From CAYGSN01 sp964352675 (GTDB lineage Bacteria; Pseudomonadota; Alphaproteobacteria; Micavibrionales; Micavibrionaceae): a stretch of DNA of 64,000 bases. The DNA is taken from positions 20,312-84,311 of the forward strand of contig CAYGSN010000005.1 in the NCBI GenBank assembly GCA_964352675.1, in the 5' to 3' direction. This document shows, piece after piece, positions 54,675 through 63,087 of the stretch (its first letter is position 1; each line of letters begins with the position of its first letter). Below the pieces are notes generated by a model, which did no database searches, was not told the DNA's origin, and saw only the letters and a list, made by a program, of their open reading frames with translations. A program made the position numbers and the translations under genes.

Positions 54675-55747
54675 TGTTAACGCTTGGGATCATTGGCGGC
54701 GGCAGGTGGTCCAAGGTCATTATTAACGCCCTTTGCACTCTTCCAAACCAAAAGATACAGATTTTCTGGATCACAAAGCATGGCTTCGAATCTGCGCAAA
54801 GCTGGGCAAAAAGCAATAAATTTCACAATGTAGATATTCTAAAAGACTGGCCCCCGAACCCCAATTGGGACGGCGCCATTATTGCAACACAGCCTCACAA
54901 GCATTTTAAGGACGCACATACAGCTTTAAACCACAATATACCTGTTCTCATTGAAAAGCCTTTGGCGTTAAATCTTGATGATGCAAACGCCCTCGCAGCC
55001 CTTGCCGGTACAAAAAAAATTCCTGCTGGTGTTAATCTTGAGTTTTTGTTGGCCAGCTATCTCCATGATTTCAAAAACAAAATCAAACAGATATATATAA
55101 AAGAAATAACAATAATCTGGCATGACCCGGAAACCGAAAACCGTTATGGTGACACAAAAACTGCGGATATCTACACCCCAATCACGGACGATATTCTGCC
55201 CCATATCTGGTCTGTAGTGCGTGTATTATTTGACGATCAGCTATCTTTGAGAAAAATTACAATCACTCCGGAAGATCATTACGTAGCAACAGGCCTTGTC
55301 GGCCAAATTCCTTTAAATATTGAATTATCCCGCCGGGGTGTAAAAAGAACCAGAATCGTGAGTATAAATGGCAATTATGCTGCTCTGGATTTCTCCGAAG
55401 AACCCGGCACTATCCAACTCGGGCACACCTCTTTTTATAATGAATGGAAACAATACAGGCCGCTGACTGCTTCTTTAAAAACATTTATAGATCAGATCCA
55501 CTCTCCTGCACCAAATTGGACCTTATCGCTTACCAATTGTGTGGAAAGTGTATCACTTTGCGAAGCTGCGGCACATCTTCTAAAACTGGCCCAAATCGAA
55601 CATCTGGAAACAAGAGACAGCACAGCGATTTTAACCGATTTGGTCTTGCCCTATTTTAATGCTCAGGGAGACAGAATTGTGTTAACACCCGAGACAGATT
55701 TTGATGAAATCCGGAGAAAAGCAAAACAAGCCGGATTGATAGGATAA
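54674..55747 (+). CDS. Gfo/Idh/MocA-family oxidoreductase
   Basis: A 357-residue protein. LGIIGGGRWSKVIINAL opens the Rossmann domain, AIIATQPHKHF and the diagnostic EKPLALN follow, and the C-terminal alpha/beta domain is the MocA type. Members oxidise or reduce sugar hydroxyls, including UDP-GlcNAcA 3-dehydrogenases (WlbA). Because a UDP-sugar dehydrogenase gene ends one base into it (TGATG), a uronic acid substrate is plausible. The start is ATG 54674. No aminotransferase partner lies next to it. Confidence 0.82.
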   Translation: MLTLGIIGGGRWSKVIINALCTLPNQKIQIFWITKHGFESAQSWAKSNKFHNVDILKDWPPNPNWDGAIIATQPHKHFKDAHTALNHNIPVLIEKPLALNLDDANALAALAGTKKIPAGVNLEFLLASYLHDFKNKIKQIYIKEITIIWHDPETENRYGDTKTADIYTPITDDILPHIWSVVRVLFDDQLSLRKITITPEDHYVATGLVGQIPLNIELSRRGVKRTRIVSINGNYAALDFSEEPGTIQLGHTSFYNEWKQYRPLTASLKTFIDQIHSPAPNWTLSLTNCVESVSLCEAAAHLLKLAQIEHLETRDSTAILTDLVLPYFNAQGDRIVLTPETDFDEIRRKAKQAGLIG

Positions 55748-55761
55748 CGAGTGGAATCATC

Positions 55762-57051
55762 CTAGATTTCCCTTAGAAGCGAGCGATCTAAATGCAACTC
55801 TCCTGCTCTGGCGCGAACCAAGAGTGCGTTGAAGTAATGACCTGGTTTTTGCACGGGATTATCCGTCCTGCTCACAGCCCTATCGGTCAGCAACACACAC
55901 AATGCTGCGCCGTTTCGGCTTAGCAACTCACAGGCTGTTTGCCAGCTTTTGGAGCTGATAAACAGATTTGTGCTCCGCCTATAGGCCGTTTCAACAATAT
56001 CTGTCCAGCTTTTAGGTCCGTGAAGCGGCCCCAGTTCCCGAAAATGTGGTGTAAGAAGCTTCAAAACATCTTTCAATTCAATGTGTTCCATCCCGGCGGC
56101 CAAAGGAGGCGAAAGTACTTTGGATTGCGGTTTTGCTTTTTGCTGCAGCCCCCTACTCCCCCTTTCCTCAAATCTATTTTGAGAATCAGATTTATCTGTT
56201 TTTTTCTGAGTTGTAGATTCTTTCTGCACGACATTTTTGACATCCCGGCGCGTCATTTTTACAGGCAAGGAGCTTTGATTTTTTACAGTATCCGGCTGTA
56301 CTTCCCGGCGTATTGGAGGGGTGTCTTGCTCAAGGGCTATGTTTAAAATCTCGTACAGGGATTTATGCAGATCGTGGAGCTCCTGCAGCCGTTCCAAAGC
56401 AAGCCCTGCCCGGATACGGCTATAGGCAATACGCTCATGCATGTTTGTAAGCTTTGTGTATTGTTCCTCAGTGACAATCTCCGGCACGGCTTCCAGCATA
56501 TCTTTGCAGGCCCTGCGGTAAAAAGATATCTGGCGCTTGAGTTTCATCCAGTTTTCATCATGTTTCTTTTTACTTTGATGCAGGCCGCAAAGCTTTTGGT
56601 GAAGGCCGGCCAAGGGAGAAAGGTCCACACCATAGGCGTAAAGCAGTCTGCCGGTCTTTTCGCAGCGCCTGCCGTAGCGTTTGCAATTTCCGCTATAATT
56701 CCACTGAAGGGCGCCAATTTCATGCAGCTGGGTTTCCAGGCGTTGGACCTGACGTTCGGATAGCCCTAAATCCAGGGCAGTGCGCGCAATAGATTGGTAG
56801 ATGACGGGGCCGTAAGCCCCCTCTTCCCAGTCTGAATCGCGTGTATAGGCCATGTAATAATCTAGGAGCTCTACCATCCGGGATTTAAAGCCGGCGACCT
56901 TGCCTGTTTTCTTTATAAGCATGAGAAGATCGTAGCGCCCCACCCCTTGCGGCAGGCCGTTAAAACAAGCTCCCTCTTCCGCGTTATCGGTCCCCTGCTG
57001 GGACCTCGGGCTTAGACTATGATCAAACGAGCGTTCATGAACGTGCTGCAT
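55762..57051 (-). CDS. repC: RepC-family replication initiator
   Basis: A 429-residue RepC protein. GRYDLLMLIKKTGKVAGF, LLDYYMAYTRDSDWEEG, the helix-turn-helix ALDLGLSERQVQRLETQLHEIGAL and YGVDLSPL (residues 36-160) are the N-terminal signature. A charged, poorly conserved linker follows from about residue 260. The C-terminal domain ends in KPGHYFNALLVRARAGELHL. RepC binds the origin and starts replication of repABC-type plasmids and chromids in Alphaproteobacteria. No repA or repB lies beside it, so this is a stand-alone repC. ATG 57051 has only a weak Shine-Dalgarno sequence. It is convergent with the Gfo/Idh gene, and its leader is opposed by a predicted antisense RNA. Confidence 0.92.
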   Translation of the reverse strand: MQHVHERSFDHSLSPRSQQGTDNAEEGACFNGLPQGVGRYDLLMLIKKTGKVAGFKSRMVELLDYYMAYTRDSDWEEGAYGPVIYQSIARTALDLGLSERQVQRLETQLHEIGALQWNYSGNCKRYGRRCEKTGRLLYAYGVDLSPLAGLHQKLCGLHQSKKKHDENWMKLKRQISFYRRACKDMLEAVPEIVTEEQYTKLTNMHERIAYSRIRAGLALERLQELHDLHKSLYEILNIALEQDTPPIRREVQPDTVKNQSSLPVKMTRRDVKNVVQKESTTQKKTDKSDSQNRFEERGSRGLQQKAKPQSKVLSPPLAAGMEHIELKDVLKLLTPHFRELGPLHGPKSWTDIVETAYRRSTNLFISSKSWQTACELLSRNGAALCVLLTDRAVSRTDNPVQKPGHYFNALLVRARAGELHLDRSLLREI

Positions 57052-57172
57052 GGTTTTCTATCCACGAAAACAACCCAAAATCTTTTATGGTCTTAAAACA
57101 TGCCGGGCCATAGAGCCTGCCTTGTTTCTTGTGTATAAGACAAAGAAAACCCTTCAATGCAAAAACAAGTTC

Positions 57173-57201
57173 TTGCATCGTGATTCGCGCAGCATTACAA
57201 T
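57173..57201 (+). promoter_or_regulatory. Promoter of the predicted counter-transcribed RNA
   Basis: TTGCAT (57173-57178) and TACAAT (57196-57201) are separated by exactly 17 bases, on the strand opposite repC. The expected start of transcription is about 57208. Confidence 0.6.
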
Positions 57202-57207
57202 GAGCGT

Positions 57208-57279
57208 AGATAATTTAAGGCGTAATACCGCTTTGTCTAAAATCCTGAAAAAGCCACCGTTGCCGCGGTGGTTTTTTTG
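57208..57279 (+). ncRNA. Predicted antisense (counter-transcribed) RNA of repC
   Basis: A region of about 72 bases runs from the expected transcription start to the end of a GC-rich hairpin with a run of seven T. It is antisense to the repC leader, 157 bases upstream of the repC start codon, with its promoter on the repC side and its terminator on the far side. This is the arrangement of the incompatibility ctRNA of repABC plasmids, which represses repC by folding its leader. The hairpin also reads as a terminator on the repC strand (T5), matching the known attenuation model. No RNA evidence is available from the sequence alone. Confidence 0.6.
57249..57278 (+). terminator. Bidirectional Rho-independent terminator hairpin
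   Basis: Stem CCACCG (57254-57259) pairs with CGGTGG (57266-57271) around loop TTGCCG and is followed by seven T (57272-57278). The opposite strand has five T after the same stem, so it can also act as an attenuator in the repC leader. Confidence 0.75.
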
Positions 57280-57360
57280 TATTTACAGGCGTTTTAATAA
57301 AAGATTGCTGAGGTTTTCGTCTCCGGACCTCCTTTTTATATAAGATTAAAAAAATACCTT

Positions 57361-57560
57361 CCGGAATGAAAGGCGTATAGAATTATACACAGAAGAATAC
57401 ACAGTGAGCGTCGAGGCACGATTCGCACCTGAACAGCCTATACACTATCACATTGTATAATTATCCACAAGGCGGACAGGAGTATACACATAGGTATACG
57501 CACATGAACACAGCAAAACCCACTGTGGGAAACAAACAAAAAAATTATACACGCATAGTC
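57361..57560. other. Candidate replication origin: DnaA box and TATACAC-type repeats
   Basis: Within 200 bases there are a perfect DnaA box TTATCCACA (57461-57469) and close relatives TTATACACA (57383-57391), AATACACA (57396-57403), CTATACACT (57438-57446), GTATACACA (57482-57490), GTATACGCACA (57494-57504) and TTATACACG (57545-57553). The surroundings are AT-rich. It lies upstream of repC and of a KfrA-like gene. In classical repABC plasmids the origin lies inside repC, so this placement differs. These repeats may instead be regulator-binding sites or part of a partition site. Confidence 0.55.
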
Positions 57561-57572
57561 ATGTATAATCGA

Positions 57573-57659
57573 ACACCCCTAAATACAACACACTAAACAG
57601 CCCCTTTGCTGTGTTTTATCGGAATCATGTGCTGCATTGATGTGGGTGTTTAGAGGTGT
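57573..57659. repeat. Interrupted inverted repeat upstream of the KfrA-like gene
   Basis: ACACCCCTAAATAC (57573-57586) is the reverse complement, in 12 of 14 positions, of GTGTTTAGAGGTGT (57646-57659), leaving a 59-base spacer with a smaller ACAGC/GCTGT hairpin. It sits between the origin-like repeats and the KfrA-like gene. It could be an operator or partition-type site. The rest of 57660-57776 shows nothing further that I can call. Confidence 0.4.
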
Positions 57660-57776
57660 GCAGCCCCGGATAGATAGACAAGGCCGTGGCGGGAGGGTAT
57701 GATACACGTATAAACATGTCCTATTGAATCGTTGCAATACACGCCAGAACACATCAGGAAAGAAGAGGGATCCGTC

Positions 57777-58421
57777 ATGAAAGTCACAATTTCAAAGGCT
57801 GCCGATATGGTGGGTGTGACCCGCGCCACATTGTATCGTCATATCGATAAGAAGGGGATTAGCGTTGAAAAAGATGATGACGGGAATCCTAAAATTGATG
57901 TAGCGGAGCTGATAAGGGTTTATGGAGACCGCGTTCGTCAGACGGACGACCAGCAGCCAGACAATGATAACGATACACAAACAGGTAGCCAGACTTCACA
58001 GCATTATACAGCCCAAAACGTGCAGGGCAGGGGGCCTGTTCAACAGCGTTTTGATTTACAACGCGGAGCGCAGGACACGCGCGTTGAACTGGAAATTCTG
58101 CGTGAGCGCATGCGGCACATGGAAAGTGATCAGGCGCGCTCGTCAGAGGAGCGTGCGCGGGAGCGTGAACAGCTGACAGAGCAGATTGAGGCTTTGCGCC
58201 AGTCTCTGGAAGAATCTCAGGAGCAGCAGAAACGCCTGACCATGCTCATCACAGATCAGCGCGAAGGGCAGGGGGGTGAGAAAGCCGGGCAGGAAGAAAC
58301 CATCCAGAATATGAAGAAAATGATCGCCGCTCTGCGTCAACAGAATAAAACAATCCTGGGGAGGTTAGAGCACGAAGAAGCCAAGAAATCCAATGGATTC
58401 TGGCAACGGCTGTTCGGTTAG
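57777..58421 (+). CDS. KfrA-like plasmid DNA-binding coiled-coil protein
   Basis: A 214-residue protein. Residues 3-45 form a helix-turn-helix (ISKAADMVGVTRATLYRHIDK), residues 50-95 are a Gln/Asp-rich linker, and residues 100-200 are a long coiled coil rich in Arg, Glu and Gln. It ends in FWQRLFG. This layout is shared by KfrA and other plasmid replication- or mobilisation-associated DNA-binding proteins. ATG 57777 follows AAGAAGAGGG; an upstream TTG at 57732 is unlikely. Its location beside origin-like repeats suggests it binds them to organise, partition or regulate the replicon. It is convergent with kbl, three bases apart. Confidence 0.72.
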   Translation: MKVTISKAADMVGVTRATLYRHIDKKGISVEKDDDGNPKIDVAELIRVYGDRVRQTDDQQPDNDNDTQTGSQTSQHYTAQNVQGRGPVQQRFDLQRGAQDTRVELEILRERMRHMESDQARSSEERAREREQLTEQIEALRQSLEESQEQQKRLTMLITDQREGQGGEKAGQEETIQNMKKMIAALRQQNKTILGRLEHEEAKKSNGFWQRLFG

Positions 58422-58424
58422 GAG

Positions 58425-59627
58425 CTAAGCGGCGCTTTTTAAAACACCGAGCTGTTTTCCCACTTCGGCAAAGGCACAAATTGCCCGGTCAATGTCTTCG
58501 CGGCTGTGAGCTGCCGACATTTGCGTTCTGATGCGGGCCTTGCCTTTGGGCACAACCGGGTAAGAAAAGCTGATGACATACACGCCGCGCTTGAGCATTT
58601 CTTCCGCGAATTTAGCTGCCAAAGCCGCATCATAGAGCATTACCGGGATAATTGGATGTTTTCCTGGCAACAAGTCAAAACCCGCGGCAGTCATTTTTTC
58701 ACGGAAATAAACACTGTTCTCCTGCAGTTTTTTGCGTAGGGCCGGGCCCTCTTTTTCCAGGATATCGAGTGCGGCCAGTGCTATACCGGCAATGACGGGA
58801 GCCAGGGTGTTTGAAAATAAATAGGGGCGGGAGCGTTGTCGCAGCCACTCCACAACCGGCTTACTGGCGGCCGTATAGCCCCCGGAAGAACCGCCTAGGG
58901 CCTTGCCGAAGGTGCCGGTGACGATATCCACGCGCTCGGTCACATTGTGAAAGTCAACACTGCCTGTACCTCTATCGCCCATAAAGCCCACGGCGTGGCT
59001 TTCATCTACAACCACCAGGGCGTTGTATTTCTCGGCAAGCTCGCAAATGGCGGGGAGGTCAGCAATCGTCCCATCCATCGAAAATACGCCATCGGTGACA
59101 ATCATACGAAATCGCGCGCTACCGGATTCTTTCAGATAACGCTCGAGATCCTGCATGTCATTGTTTTTGTAGCGGAAGCGTTGGGCTTTGCACAAACGCA
59201 CACCATCGATAATGCTGGCATGGTTCAGCTCGTCGCTTATAATCGCATCACTTTGATCCAATAACGTTTCAAAAAGGCCCGTATTCGCGTCAAAACAGGA
59301 TGTATAGAGGATCACATCCTGTTTTCCTGTAAACGCTGCCATGCGCTTTTCAAGGGTTTTGTGAATGTCTAATGTTCCGCATATGAACCGTACTGATGCC
59401 ATTCCGGCCTTGTAATGATCCATCGCCGCTTTCCCTGCCTCAACGAGAGATTCATTGTTCGCCAAACCAAGATAGTTGTTTGCGCAGAAATTCAGAACCT
59501 GGGCGCCGCTATTGACCGCGATTTCACCGGCTTGCGGCGAAACAATCACCCTCTCCGGTTTAAATAGACCTTCGGATTTGAGAGTTTCAATTTCCTGTGA
59601 GAGATACTCATCAAGCGTTTGCGCCAT
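58425..59627 (-). CDS. kbl: Glycine C-acetyltransferase (2-amino-3-ketobutyrate CoA ligase)
   Basis: A 400-residue PLP enzyme of the alpha-oxoamine synthase family. NFCANNYLGLANN, SVRFICGTLDIHK, DELNHASIIDG, VVDESHAVGFMG and the PLP-lysine segment VTGTFGKALGGSSGG are diagnostic of Kbl. It cleaves 2-amino-3-ketobutyrate with CoA to glycine and acetyl-CoA in threonine breakdown. AAGGAGA precedes ATG 59627. The usual partner, threonine dehydrogenase (tdh), is not found next to it. It is isolated between the replication region and a TviB-type gene. Confidence 0.92.
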   Translation of the reverse strand: MAQTLDEYLSQEIETLKSEGLFKPERVIVSPQAGEIAVNSGAQVLNFCANNYLGLANNESLVEAGKAAMDHYKAGMASVRFICGTLDIHKTLEKRMAAFTGKQDVILYTSCFDANTGLFETLLDQSDAIISDELNHASIIDGVRLCKAQRFRYKNNDMQDLERYLKESGSARFRMIVTDGVFSMDGTIADLPAICELAEKYNALVVVDESHAVGFMGDRGTGSVDFHNVTERVDIVTGTFGKALGGSSGGYTAASKPVVEWLRQRSRPYLFSNTLAPVIAGIALAALDILEKEGPALRKKLQENSVYFREKMTAAGFDLLPGKHPIIPVMLYDAALAAKFAEEMLKRGVYVISFSYPVVPKGKARIRTQMSAAHSREDIDRAICAFAEVGKQLGVLKSAA

Positions 59628-59764
59628 ATCGGTCTCCTTGTAAATCGTGATTAAAGCACAATGGCGCGGTTGAAAGAAAAGCGCAAGGGCCGTTGCTTTA
59701 AATCTGCGGTTTGCTGCGAATTTTATTGAATCTCCACCAAAGCTCAGGTAAACACGATTGGGTT

Positions 59765-61075
59765 ATGATTAGGGACCTACATTCATCGCATATCGCTGTT
59801 ATCGGCCTGGGTTATGTCGGAATGCCGTTGGCTGTCGTATTGGCCAAATACGGCCAAGTCAGCGGATTTGATATCGATCAGACCCGAGTTGCAGAACTGC
59901 AGAAAGGGTGGGACAGCAATCGTGAAATCCGTCAGGCGGATTTGCGCACGACTACCTGTAAATTCACGAACGATCAGAACGCCATTGCCGCAGCCGATAT
60001 TTATATCGTTACCGTACCAACACCGATTGATGATAAAAATCAGCCTGATTTACGGGCGATTGAAGCGGCGTCGAAAACAATTGGAAACCTCCTGAAGCCC
60101 GGCAATATCGTGGTGTATGAAAGCACGGTTTATCCCGGCGTGACTGAGGATATTTGCGGGCCGGTACTGGAAGCGGCCAGCGGCCTGAAGGCCGGGAAGG
60201 ATTTTTTCCTGGGGTATTCGCCGGAGCGCATCAATCCCGGCGATCAGGAGCATACTGTTGATAACATTATGAAGGTTGTGGCAGGGCAAACTCCTGAGGT
60301 TACAGAGCTTTTGGCGGAATTATACGGCCAGATGAATGGCGGAAAAATTTTCAAGGCACGCGATATCAAAACCGCCGAAGCCTCGAAAGCCATTGAAAAT
60401 GCGCAGCGCGATATTAATGTGGCCTTTATCAACGAAGTGACCATGTTGCTGAACAAAATGGACCTTTCGGCCTATGACGTGCTTGAGGCCGCCCGCACAA
60501 AATGGAATTTTCTGCCTTTCGTTCCCGGTTTGGTCGGGGGGCATTGTATAGGCGTCGATCCGTATTACCTGGCGAAAAGCGCCCTGGATATAGGGCACCA
60601 GCCGGAGGTGATCCTTGCGGGCCGCAAAATCAACGACAGCATGGGGCAATACGTTGCCGGACGGATCGACCGGTTTTTGAACCGGGCCAGGGGATTTGAG
60701 GCCGAACCGGCAGATATCTTGCTCCTGGGCTTCACCTTCAAAGAAAATATCAACGATATCCGCAATACCAAAGTGATAGATATTGTGCGGCAATTACAGG
60801 AATTCGGGCATAGTGTGGATGTTCACGATCCGCATGCGGTGGCGGAAGATGTTATGGAGGAATACGGTATTGAATTGCTGGCCTCACTGCCGCAGGATAA
60901 AAAATATGATTGCGTCACACTGACGGTTAATCATAGAATTTACACAGAAATGAAAGTCAGCAGTGTTTTGAATCTTTTGAATACCAACGATAGTTTTGAT
61001 CCGATTGTTTACGATATCAAGGGTGTTTGGAAGGGGTTAAAATTCCCTGCAGACATTTCCTACAAGTGCCTTTGA
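59765..61075 (+). CDS. tviB: UDP-N-acetylhexosamine 6-dehydrogenase (TviB-like)
   Basis: A 436-residue nucleotide-sugar dehydrogenase. IAVIGLGYVGMPLAVVLA is the NAD motif, VPTPIDDKNQPDL and YESTVYPGVTED follow, KAIENAQRDINVAFINE carries the catalytic Lys and Asn, and GLVGGHCIGVDPYYL the catalytic Cys. The C-terminal LLGFTFKENINDIRNTK is typical of the TviB/WbpA/WbpO group, which oxidises UDP-GlcNAc or UDP-GalNAc to the uronic acid. It should feed an N-acetylhexosaminuronic acid to the surface polymer. ATG 59765 is chosen; upstream in-frame codons add an atypical leader. Confidence 0.9.
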   Translation: MIRDLHSSHIAVIGLGYVGMPLAVVLAKYGQVSGFDIDQTRVAELQKGWDSNREIRQADLRTTTCKFTNDQNAIAAADIYIVTVPTPIDDKNQPDLRAIEAASKTIGNLLKPGNIVVYESTVYPGVTEDICGPVLEAASGLKAGKDFFLGYSPERINPGDQEHTVDNIMKVVAGQTPEVTELLAELYGQMNGGKIFKARDIKTAEASKAIENAQRDINVAFINEVTMLLNKMDLSAYDVLEAARTKWNFLPFVPGLVGGHCIGVDPYYLAKSALDIGHQPEVILAGRKINDSMGQYVAGRIDRFLNRARGFEAEPADILLLGFTFKENINDIRNTKVIDIVRQLQEFGHSVDVHDPHAVAEDVMEEYGIELLASLPQDKKYDCVTLTVNHRIYTEMKVSSVLNLLNTNDSFDPIVYDIKGVWKGLKFPADISYKCL

Positions 61076-61094
61076 AACAAATGAAAAGCAGTTT

Positions 61095-62282
61095 ATGCCC
61101 CTATCACATTCTGCACATGCCATATCTGTTTTAGATCAACAGGCAAACCACTCACCCCAGGAGGGCACAATCTCCGCGCAATCCAACTCTATCAAGAAAA
61201 AAAAGGTGGTTTTCTTGCTGCCGACGCTTTCAGCAGGCGGGGCAGAGCGTGTTTTGATTACTTTGACCAACAACCTCGACCGGAGCCGGTTTGCGCCGGA
61301 GCTGGTGGCCCTGAGTGGTGGTCCGATTCAAGACTGGGTGCATAAGGAAATCCCGGTGCATGTGCTGCACAAATCCCGGGCGCGCACGGGCTATTTCAGC
61401 TTGATCCGGAAGCTGCGGCACATTAAGCCCGATGTCGTTATCAGTACGATTGTACACATGAACGCCTTGGCGCTGTTAGTGAAACCGTTTTTGCCCAAGG
61501 CAAAATTTATTGTCCGGGAGGCCTCTTTGCCAACAGTTTTGATGCGCGAATACGGGCTGCGGGGCGCTTTATGCCGCTATGTTTATCAATATGGCTATCC
61601 GCATGCTGATCTTGTGATCAGCCCGTCCGGTCTTGTGATTGAGGAATTCCGTAATGTCCTGAAAATGCAGATGAAGAAGCATAAGACGCTGTTCAATCCC
61701 GTCGATACAGAGCGGATTTTAACGCATATACCACCGAAATTTATTGTTACCAAAGAGCGCAAGGAAAAGACGCATTTTGTCGCAGCGGGCCGTTTATCGT
61801 ATGAGAAGGGATTTGACAGGCTTATTATGGCGCTTCAGGGCATGAAATTTGACCGTGACTGGCGGCTGGACATTTTGGGTGAGGGAGAGCAGCGCGCAGA
61901 GCTTGAGAGACTTATCAAGAAAGCCCAACTGCAAAACCATGTGTTTCTGCAAGGCTATCAGAAAAACCCATGGGAGTTTATGGCACAAGCAGATTACGTT
62001 TTGTTGCCTTCTCGGTGGGAAGGCATGCCGAATGTGGTACTGGAATCCCTGGTCTGTGGTACACCCGTTATTGCAATGGAAGAGGCAGGTGGAATCGTTG
62101 AAATACAAGGGTTTTGTGAGCCAGGAAAGGTTCAAATTTCAAAAACAATAGAGGGTTTTGTGGAGCTTATGAAGAGCGCAAAGCCTGAGCCCAAGAAGAA
62201 AAAAGATCCATCGCTTTTGCCCTCTGTTTTCTTTCTACCTACGATTATGCGCCGCCTGGAGAGTTGGATATTGGAGCTTTAA
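61095..62282 (+). CDS. GT4-family glycosyltransferase
   Basis: A 395-residue enzyme with a 35-residue polar N-terminal extension before the first beta strand (KKKVVFLLPTLSAGGAERVL). HFVAAGRLSYEKGFDRLI starts the donor domain, and PSRWEGMPNVVLESLVCGTPVIA is the full E-x7-E motif. The C-terminal tail is basic (PKKKKDPS) and may touch the membrane. It is 19 bases downstream of the TviB-like gene, so it probably uses the N-acetylhexosaminuronic acid, although the donor is not proven. Confidence 0.87.
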   Translation: MPLSHSAHAISVLDQQANHSPQEGTISAQSNSIKKKKVVFLLPTLSAGGAERVLITLTNNLDRSRFAPELVALSGGPIQDWVHKEIPVHVLHKSRARTGYFSLIRKLRHIKPDVVISTIVHMNALALLVKPFLPKAKFIVREASLPTVLMREYGLRGALCRYVYQYGYPHADLVISPSGLVIEEFRNVLKMQMKKHKTLFNPVDTERILTHIPPKFIVTKERKEKTHFVAAGRLSYEKGFDRLIMALQGMKFDRDWRLDILGEGEQRAELERLIKKAQLQNHVFLQGYQKNPWEFMAQADYVLLPSRWEGMPNVVLESLVCGTPVIAMEEAGGIVEIQGFCEPGKVQISKTIEGFVELMKSAKPEPKKKKDPSLLPSVFFLPTIMRRLESWILEL

Positions 62283-62314
62283 GAAGAGGGGGCTTGTGCT
62301 GTTTTTATTCTTGT

Positions 62315-62337
62315 GATAATTGAGAATGAGTATCATT
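62315..62337 (+). promoter_or_regulatory. Fur box upstream of the iron uptake pair
   Basis: GATAATTGAGAATGAGTATC, continuing to CATT at 62337, closely fits the Fur repeat (GATAAT hexamers and inverted AT-rich half-sites). It lies 28 bases before the cupredoxin start codon and 33 bases after the glycosyltransferase stop. Repression of the downstream genes by Fe-Fur is expected. Confidence 0.72.
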
Positions 62338-62364
62338 TAAATTACAGGCATAAAAGGACAGATC

Positions 62365-63069
62365 ATGTATAAATCTCTTATTTTACTTACCTTTGGTGCT
62401 TTTCCGCTGCTATTTCTAATGCCCGTAGCATATGCAGAAGAGCAGGGAGATAAGACTCGCGTTCAGCATTATGAGGGGCAGGTTTTGCAAGGGTCACAGG
62501 AAGCCAAGGCTGTTTTGAAAGAGAAGAGCGCGGAAATAGCAGAGCTTTTGAAAACGGAAACGTTGTCCGATGCAGATCTTGAAAAAATTCACGAAATTAC
62601 CTACACGCTTGAAAGCTCTGTTGACACATTGCACGCAGATAAATCTTTAAATTCGGCTGCTGTTGGTGTATTGGACGAAACGGTACAGGCGTTGCACTTC
62701 TCTTCAGAAAATCATGACGAGGCAAAAACGCGGGAATGGTTTGCGAAGCTTGAGCCTGCTGCCGGAAATTTGGGCGCCGAAACGGCCAGTGCTGCATCTG
62801 AACAGAGAGATATCTATGAGATCGTGATTAAGGATCACAAATTTATTCCGGAGGAAATTACGGTTCCTGCCGGTGAGAAGATTAAGTTGCGTGTAGACAA
62901 TCAGGACGCAACCCCCGAAGAATTTGAGAGCCACGATATGAACCGTGAAAAAATCATTCCCGGCAACAGTGCGGCCACAATTTTTGTGGGACCTTTGAAG
63001 CCTGGTCGCCACCACTTCTTTGGCGAGTTTAATGCGGACAGTGCAAACGGCTATATCGTCGCCGAATAA
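62365..63069 (+). CDS. Periplasmic cupredoxin-domain protein of an FTR1 iron uptake system
   Basis: A 234-residue protein with a signal peptide (residues 1-24, cleavage after AYA). The helical middle domain (25-140) is of unknown role and resembles the oxidase/scaffold part of EfeO-like proteins. The C-terminal cupredoxin domain, DHKFIPEEITVPAGEKI to HHFFGEFNADSANGYIVAE, lacks a clear canonical His-Cys-His-Met copper set, though His and Met residues occur in ESHDMNRE and GRHHFFG. AAAAGGA precedes ATG 62365. Context with FTR1 and a Fur box supports a role in handing iron to the permease. Confidence 0.82.
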   Translation: MYKSLILLTFGAFPLLFLMPVAYAEEQGDKTRVQHYEGQVLQGSQEAKAVLKEKSAEIAELLKTETLSDADLEKIHEITYTLESSVDTLHADKSLNSAAVGVLDETVQALHFSSENHDEAKTREWFAKLEPAAGNLGAETASAASEQRDIYEIVIKDHKFIPEEITVPAGEKIKLRVDNQDATPEEFESHDMNREKIIPGNSAATIFVGPLKPGRHHFFGEFNADSANGYIVAE

Positions 63070-63087
63070 GCAGAGGACAGTTACACA

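Noticed and set aside
57052..57776. A tRNA or CRISPR array in the largest non-coding gap
   Set aside because: No cloverleaf or regular repeat-spacer pattern was found; the repeats are short, irregular and DnaA-box-like.
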